From NCBI GenBank assembly GCA_026914095.1, contig JAPPIY010000116.1, forward strand, positions 1 through 7,642: DNA of 7,642 nucleotides. The letters are read 5' to 3'. This stretch comes from Oligoflexia bacterium. Its GTDB lineage: Bacteria; Bdellovibrionota; Bdellovibrionia; Bdellovibrionales; UBA1609. The notes under the pieces are model-generated. The model ran no database searches, was not told where the DNA came from, and saw only the letters and a list, made by a program, of their open reading frames with translations. Positions 5,914 to 7,642 of this stretch are shown here, piece by piece. Within the stretch, counting starts at the first letter, position 1. Each line of letters starts with the position of its first letter. Made by a program: the position numbers and the translations under genes.

Positions 5914-6674
5914 AATATATTACCTTTTTCTTCTTTTTTCTTATTTGTATCGTATGATATAAAGTTTGTTTCATTTAAGAGTCTTTGGCTATCCACACTG
6001 ATGATCAGATGAACCCTCTCAGTGTCCCCTTCATTGATTGCAAAATGCCGCACTCCAGGGTTAACAAACCAAACAGAGCCATCTGCTGGGATGTGATTTT
6101 TATGTAAATGCCCCTTTTTATCCCAACCTCCATTCATACAATGCTTGTTGCTTTTTATGGCTATATGAACACGGATACTATAATCTGTGTTATAATCAAA
6201 GTGGGGTTTTATAAACGATTTTGGAGCTAGATTGGAAAATCGTGTGCGGTGAGTGTTTTTAATAGTTTTGAGAACAAAACGAAAGTATTCAGGCACATCT
6301 TCCTTTATTTTTGAAAACCATCGCTCATCAGCTTTAGGGTTGCGAAGAGCAATTCGGCGACTCCATTTAGAGTCTTCCTTTTTTTTTGACATATTCAATT
6401 TGAAACTCTCATCAAAATCAGTGAGTGATAGTTGTTTGTAGGAGGTATTGTTCCAATTCAAATCACAAACTGATTTTACTTCTTTTAATTCTTCATCTTT
6501 AAAGAACATTTTAGGCAATCTAGTATGGCTTTCACAAAGTGAGGCATATTCATTTCCCAAGCCATCCCAAGTTTTTCCTTTTATAAACTGCTCATAGCTC
6601 TGCTGTAGTTTTTCAATATCAAATTGAAGGTTTAATTTTTTTAGAACAGGCAGATCAAATCGTTTTTTTCTCAT
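5910..6674 (-). CDS. aspartyl/asparaginyl beta-hydroxylase-like 2OG-Fe(II) oxygenase
   Basis: Non-haem iron oxygenase of the aspartyl/asparaginyl beta-hydroxylase family, which uses 2-oxoglutarate and O2 to hydroxylate its substrate. The C-terminal core reads RFSNLAPKSFIKPHFD (H158, D160), SIRVHIAIK (166-174), IPADGSVWFVN (195-205), then distal H210 and R220-VH-L; the ten-residue His-to-Arg step is the family pattern for 2-oxoglutarate binding. The N-terminal 140 residues (with GKTWDGLGNEY at 33-43) are a separate region of a kind I associate with phage-encoded hydroxylases. Length is 254. It is the first secure gene of the operon, and its stop overlaps the SDR start (ATGA). The ATG at 6674 has only a weak AAGAA upstream. 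Core G+C is high (about 50% in the 60 bases from 6001). Family is secure; the substrate may be a small molecule, not a protein. Confidence 0.88.
   Translation of the reverse strand: MRKKRFDLPVLKKLNLQFDIEKLQQSYEQFIKGKTWDGLGNEYASLCESHTRLPKMFFKDEELKEVKSVCDLNWNNTSYKQLSLTDFDESFKLNMSKKKEDSKWSRRIALRNPKADERWFSKIKEDVPEYFRFVLKTIKNTHRTRFSNLAPKSFIKPHFDYNTDYSIRVHIAIKSNKHCMNGGWDKKGHLHKNHIPADGSVWFVNPGVRHFAINEGDTERVHLIISVDSQRLLNETNFISYDTNKKKEEKGNIL
5922..5926 (-). promoter_or_regulatory. ribosome binding site of the SDR gene
   Basis: AAGGT (5926-5922, minus strand) lies eight bases before the ATG at 5913, inside the last codons of the upstream oxygenase gene. Together with the ATGA stop-start overlap it supports this start and translational coupling of the two genes. 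Confidence 0.55.
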
Positions 6675-6749
6675 GACAGATTCTTGATAGTTTTGGTGAA
6701 TGGCAGAAATGATACAACGAATATTGGGAAACAGAATTGAAGCAATCTA

Positions 6750-6776
6750 ATTATATGATTTTTTAAGGATTGGCAA
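6750..6776 (-). promoter_or_regulatory. possible sigma-70 promoter for the eight-gene operon
   Basis: On the minus strand TTGCCA (6776-6771) and a perfect TATAAT (6755-6750) are 15 bases apart, shorter than the ideal 17. A start near 6743 would give a leader of about 70 bases before the first gene. This is the best match between 6675 and 6900, but AT-rich sequence makes chance -10 boxes common. Confidence 0.35.
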
Positions 6777-6894
6777 AAAAAGCCAAAGCTCAGTTTATTT
6801 ATAATTGAGTGATTTTGAAAGGGTTTGATATTTAAAGGAAAGCCATGACAAGACTGTGGCTTAGGAGTATTCTTAAGAGTTTTTCTTAAAAAAT

Positions 6895-6906
6895 GGGGGG
6901 GGGGGG
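6895..6906. repeat. G12 homopolymer tract (C12 on the minus strand)
   Basis: Twelve consecutive Gs preceded by AAAAAAT and followed by TAAATTTTT. Such a run is very unlikely by chance in DNA of about one third G+C. Tracts of this length slip during replication and act as phase-variation switches in several bacteria. A sequencing or assembly artefact (two-colour chemistry gives false poly-G) is the main alternative. Confidence 0.95.
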
Positions 6907-7475
6907 TAAATTTTTGTTCATAGAGTTTAAAGGCGGAGATAATTTTTTAAATAATATAAAGTATGGAAAAAAACTCATGGTGTGTTCATGTATAAGGCTG
7001 GAATATTCTAAATGCAATATTTTTTTTAATATGGCGGGAATTTTTGAAACTTTTTTCAGAGATTCTTGCTTCTCGCTTTTTTTATGGGACATGTTTCTAC
7101 GATAATTTTGTTGAATTTTAATCTAAAGCTGATTTTCTAAATATACAAACCTATTTTTTAGCTATTTTACATAGTGGCCTACTTAATTGTGCAAAACACC
7201 TTTAAAAATTCTCTAAAATCCGCATAAAGGTTTTCTTTTTAAAAAGCAGGAAAAGGCAATCGGATAGAATCTAAAAACAGCTTGAAAGCCTTGTAAATAA
7301 AGGATTTTAATGAAAAATAAGCACAATTAAATGGATCACTATGCTATTTTATAGAAAATCAAGGTATAATTCCAAAAAATTCAGATATTCTTCTTCTTTT
7401 GATTTTAGAGGTAATTTCCAGAGATATGGTGTGGGGGAGCGCTACCGAGAAGTCTTACTTAAACTGGATTTAAGT
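6907..7475. other. gene-poor region between the poly-G tract and gmk
   Basis: About 570 bases with no secure gene, RNA gene or mobile element. Short opposing frames cover 6893-7105 (plus, starting ATG then the G run, encoding MGGGGKFLF) and 6886-7092 (minus); they are antisense to one another and neither is convincing. An SD-like AAAGGA precedes an ATG at 7310 that opens only six codons. A 48-codon frame at 7341-7487 is listed separately. Much of the rest is A/T runs with frequent stops in all frames, compatible with decayed sequence or a regulatory spacer. Confidence 0.5.
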
Positions 7476-7487
7476 TTAAATACTTGA
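7341..7487 (+). CDS. possible small basic protein, convergent with gmk
   Basis: A 48-codon frame from ATG at 7341 to TGA at 7487. The product is rich in Arg, Tyr and Ser (MLFYRKSRYNSKKFRYSSS), and its end reads GERYREVLLKLDLSLNT, which looks more protein-like than other frames nearby. A GGA lies seven bases before the ATG. It faces gmk and overlaps its 3' end by 12 bases. No family is recognised. It could be a real small gene, the tail of a decayed gene, or chance; I lean slightly to the last two. Confidence 0.25.
   Translation: MLFYRKSRYNSKKFRYSSSFDFRGNFQRYGVGERYREVLLKLDLSLNT
7457..7475. terminator. perfect 7-bp inverted repeat just past the gmk stop
   Basis: ACTTAAA-CTGGA-TTTAAGT, a perfect 7-bp stem with a 5-base loop, begins directly after the gmk stop codon (minus strand). 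The stem is AT-rich and no T-run follows on either strand, so intrinsic termination would be weak. It may instead mark the 3' end of the gmk message. Confidence 0.25.
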
Positions 7488-7642
7488 AGGCTGGTTTAAC
7501 TGTTCAGACAAAATATTTTTAAATTCCTCCCAAGCCGTTTCAAAGGAATCATTGACTATTTTAAAATCATACTTTCTGCCTTGAGCCATTTCTTCTCTCG
7601 CTTTAACAAGCCTTTCTTTCAATTGCTCCTCTTCAATAGAGC
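7476..7642 (-). CDS. gmk: guanylate kinase, C-terminal end (N-terminus beyond window)
   Basis: Last 55 codons of a gene running in from the right edge, ending at TAA 7478-7476. The product includes EEEQLKERLVKAREEM and GRKYDFKIVNDSFETAWEEF, matching the closing region of guanylate kinase: the helix with R-x-x-x-A-x-x-E, then YD-x-x-(I/V)VND and the final amphipathic helix. Guanylate kinase transfers phosphate from ATP to GMP to make GDP and is essential for nucleotide supply. The P-loop and GMP-binding residues lie outside the window, so activity cannot be judged. The (I/V)VND-x-F ending is like proteobacterial enzymes, which is my main hint of lineage. It is separated by about 800 bases from the operon and marks the chromosomal backbone. 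Confidence 0.85.
   Translation of the reverse strand, partial: SIEEEQLKERLVKAREEMAQGRKYDFKIVNDSFETAWEEFKNILSEQLNQPSSI

Larger units (their letters stand above)
6671..7092 (-). pseudogene. weak open frame broken at a C12 tract; phase-variable or decayed gene candidate
   Basis: Reading on the minus strand from ATG at 7092 (MSHKKSEKQESLKKV...), the frame passes through the C12 tract as four prolines and stops at once (68 residues). If the tract had 13 or 10 Cs, the frame would stay open for about 74 more codons and end at TGA 6673-6671, overlapping the ATG at 6674 by the same ATGA arrangement seen between the next two genes. The full product would be about 140 residues with a hydrophobic C-terminal stretch (LLQFCFPIFVVSFLPF). 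Against this, no ribosome binding site precedes 7092, the translation resembles no protein I know, and a candidate promoter lies inside it. It may be plain intergenic DNA. Confidence 0.25.

Noticed and set aside
6253..6441. Plus-strand open frame of 62 codons.
   Set aside because: Antisense to the aspartyl/asparaginyl hydroxylase gene; the opposite strand has clear motifs.
6770..6786. TTGGC / GCCAA hairpin with a seven-base A/T loop as a terminator upstream of the operon.
   Set aside because: Only 5 bp and no T-run after the stem; it overlaps the candidate -35 box.
861..6797. 10-base inverted repeat TAAACTGAGC at 861-870 and (reverse) 6788-6797, flanking the operon.
   Set aside because: Matches of 10 bases are expected many times by chance in a window this size, and the flanks do not extend the match.
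6893..7105. Plus-strand frame beginning ATG directly on the G12 run (MGGGGKF).
   Set aside because: No ribosome binding site and no protein-like pattern; kept only as part of the gene-poor region.
7165..7205. Segment around GTGGCCTACTTAATTGTGC considered as an insertion-sequence end.
   Set aside because: No matching inverted end, transposase remnant or target duplication was found in the window.
7310..7330. AAAGGA followed by ATG and six codons, a possible leader peptide.
   Set aside because: Too short, and no downstream plus-strand gene or attenuator structure goes with it.
1..7642. CRISPR arrays, tRNA or rRNA genes, tandem repeats.
   Set aside because: Looked for in reading both strands; no regular spacer-repeat pattern, cloverleaf or rRNA-like segment was recognised.

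Overview
The window is AT-rich DNA, about one third G+C by eye, of bacterial type. Two partial housekeeping or widespread genes frame it. At the left edge, on the minus strand, is an ATPase of the AAA/DUF4143 type that runs off the window. At the right edge, also minus, is the C-terminal end of guanylate kinase (gmk). The gmk tail resembles proteobacterial versions, so a low-GC proteobacterium, possibly host-associated, is my best guess. I cannot fix the lineage from sequence alone.

Between them lies a compact set of eight minus-strand genes (6674 down to 910), read in the order: aspartyl/asparaginyl beta-hydroxylase-like oxygenase, short-chain dehydrogenase, unknown small protein, 2OG-Fe(II) oxygenase-like protein, second 2OG-Fe(II) oxygenase-like protein, acetyltransferase-like protein, radical SAM protein with an N-terminal twitch-type cysteine region, and fatty-acid desaturase. 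Gaps are 4 to 27 bases or genes overlap (ATGA overlap, 26 and 14 bases), so this looks like one operon. A possible promoter lies at 6750-6776. Seven of the eight have a recognisable or tentative enzyme fold, and five are predicted iron-dependent oxidative or radical enzymes. The set looks like a tailoring pathway for one molecule (lipid, glycan, peptide or small metabolite), with product unknown. The repertoire also resembles auxiliary metabolic genes of marine T4-like phages, which is recalled family knowledge and not a search result.

Base composition is patchy. The dehydrogenase and the unknown gene have 60-base stretches of only 15-18% G+C, while the first oxygenase and the desaturase have stretches of 40-50%. 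This suggests a mosaic or transferred cluster.

The stretch from 6675 to 7475 has no secure gene. It holds a run of twelve Gs (6895-6906), striking in such AT-rich DNA. On the minus strand this run interrupts a weak open frame. A one-base gain or two-base loss would let that frame continue to a stop that overlaps the start of the first operon gene by ATGA. This could be a phase-variable switch upstream of the operon, a decayed gene, or a sequencing artefact.
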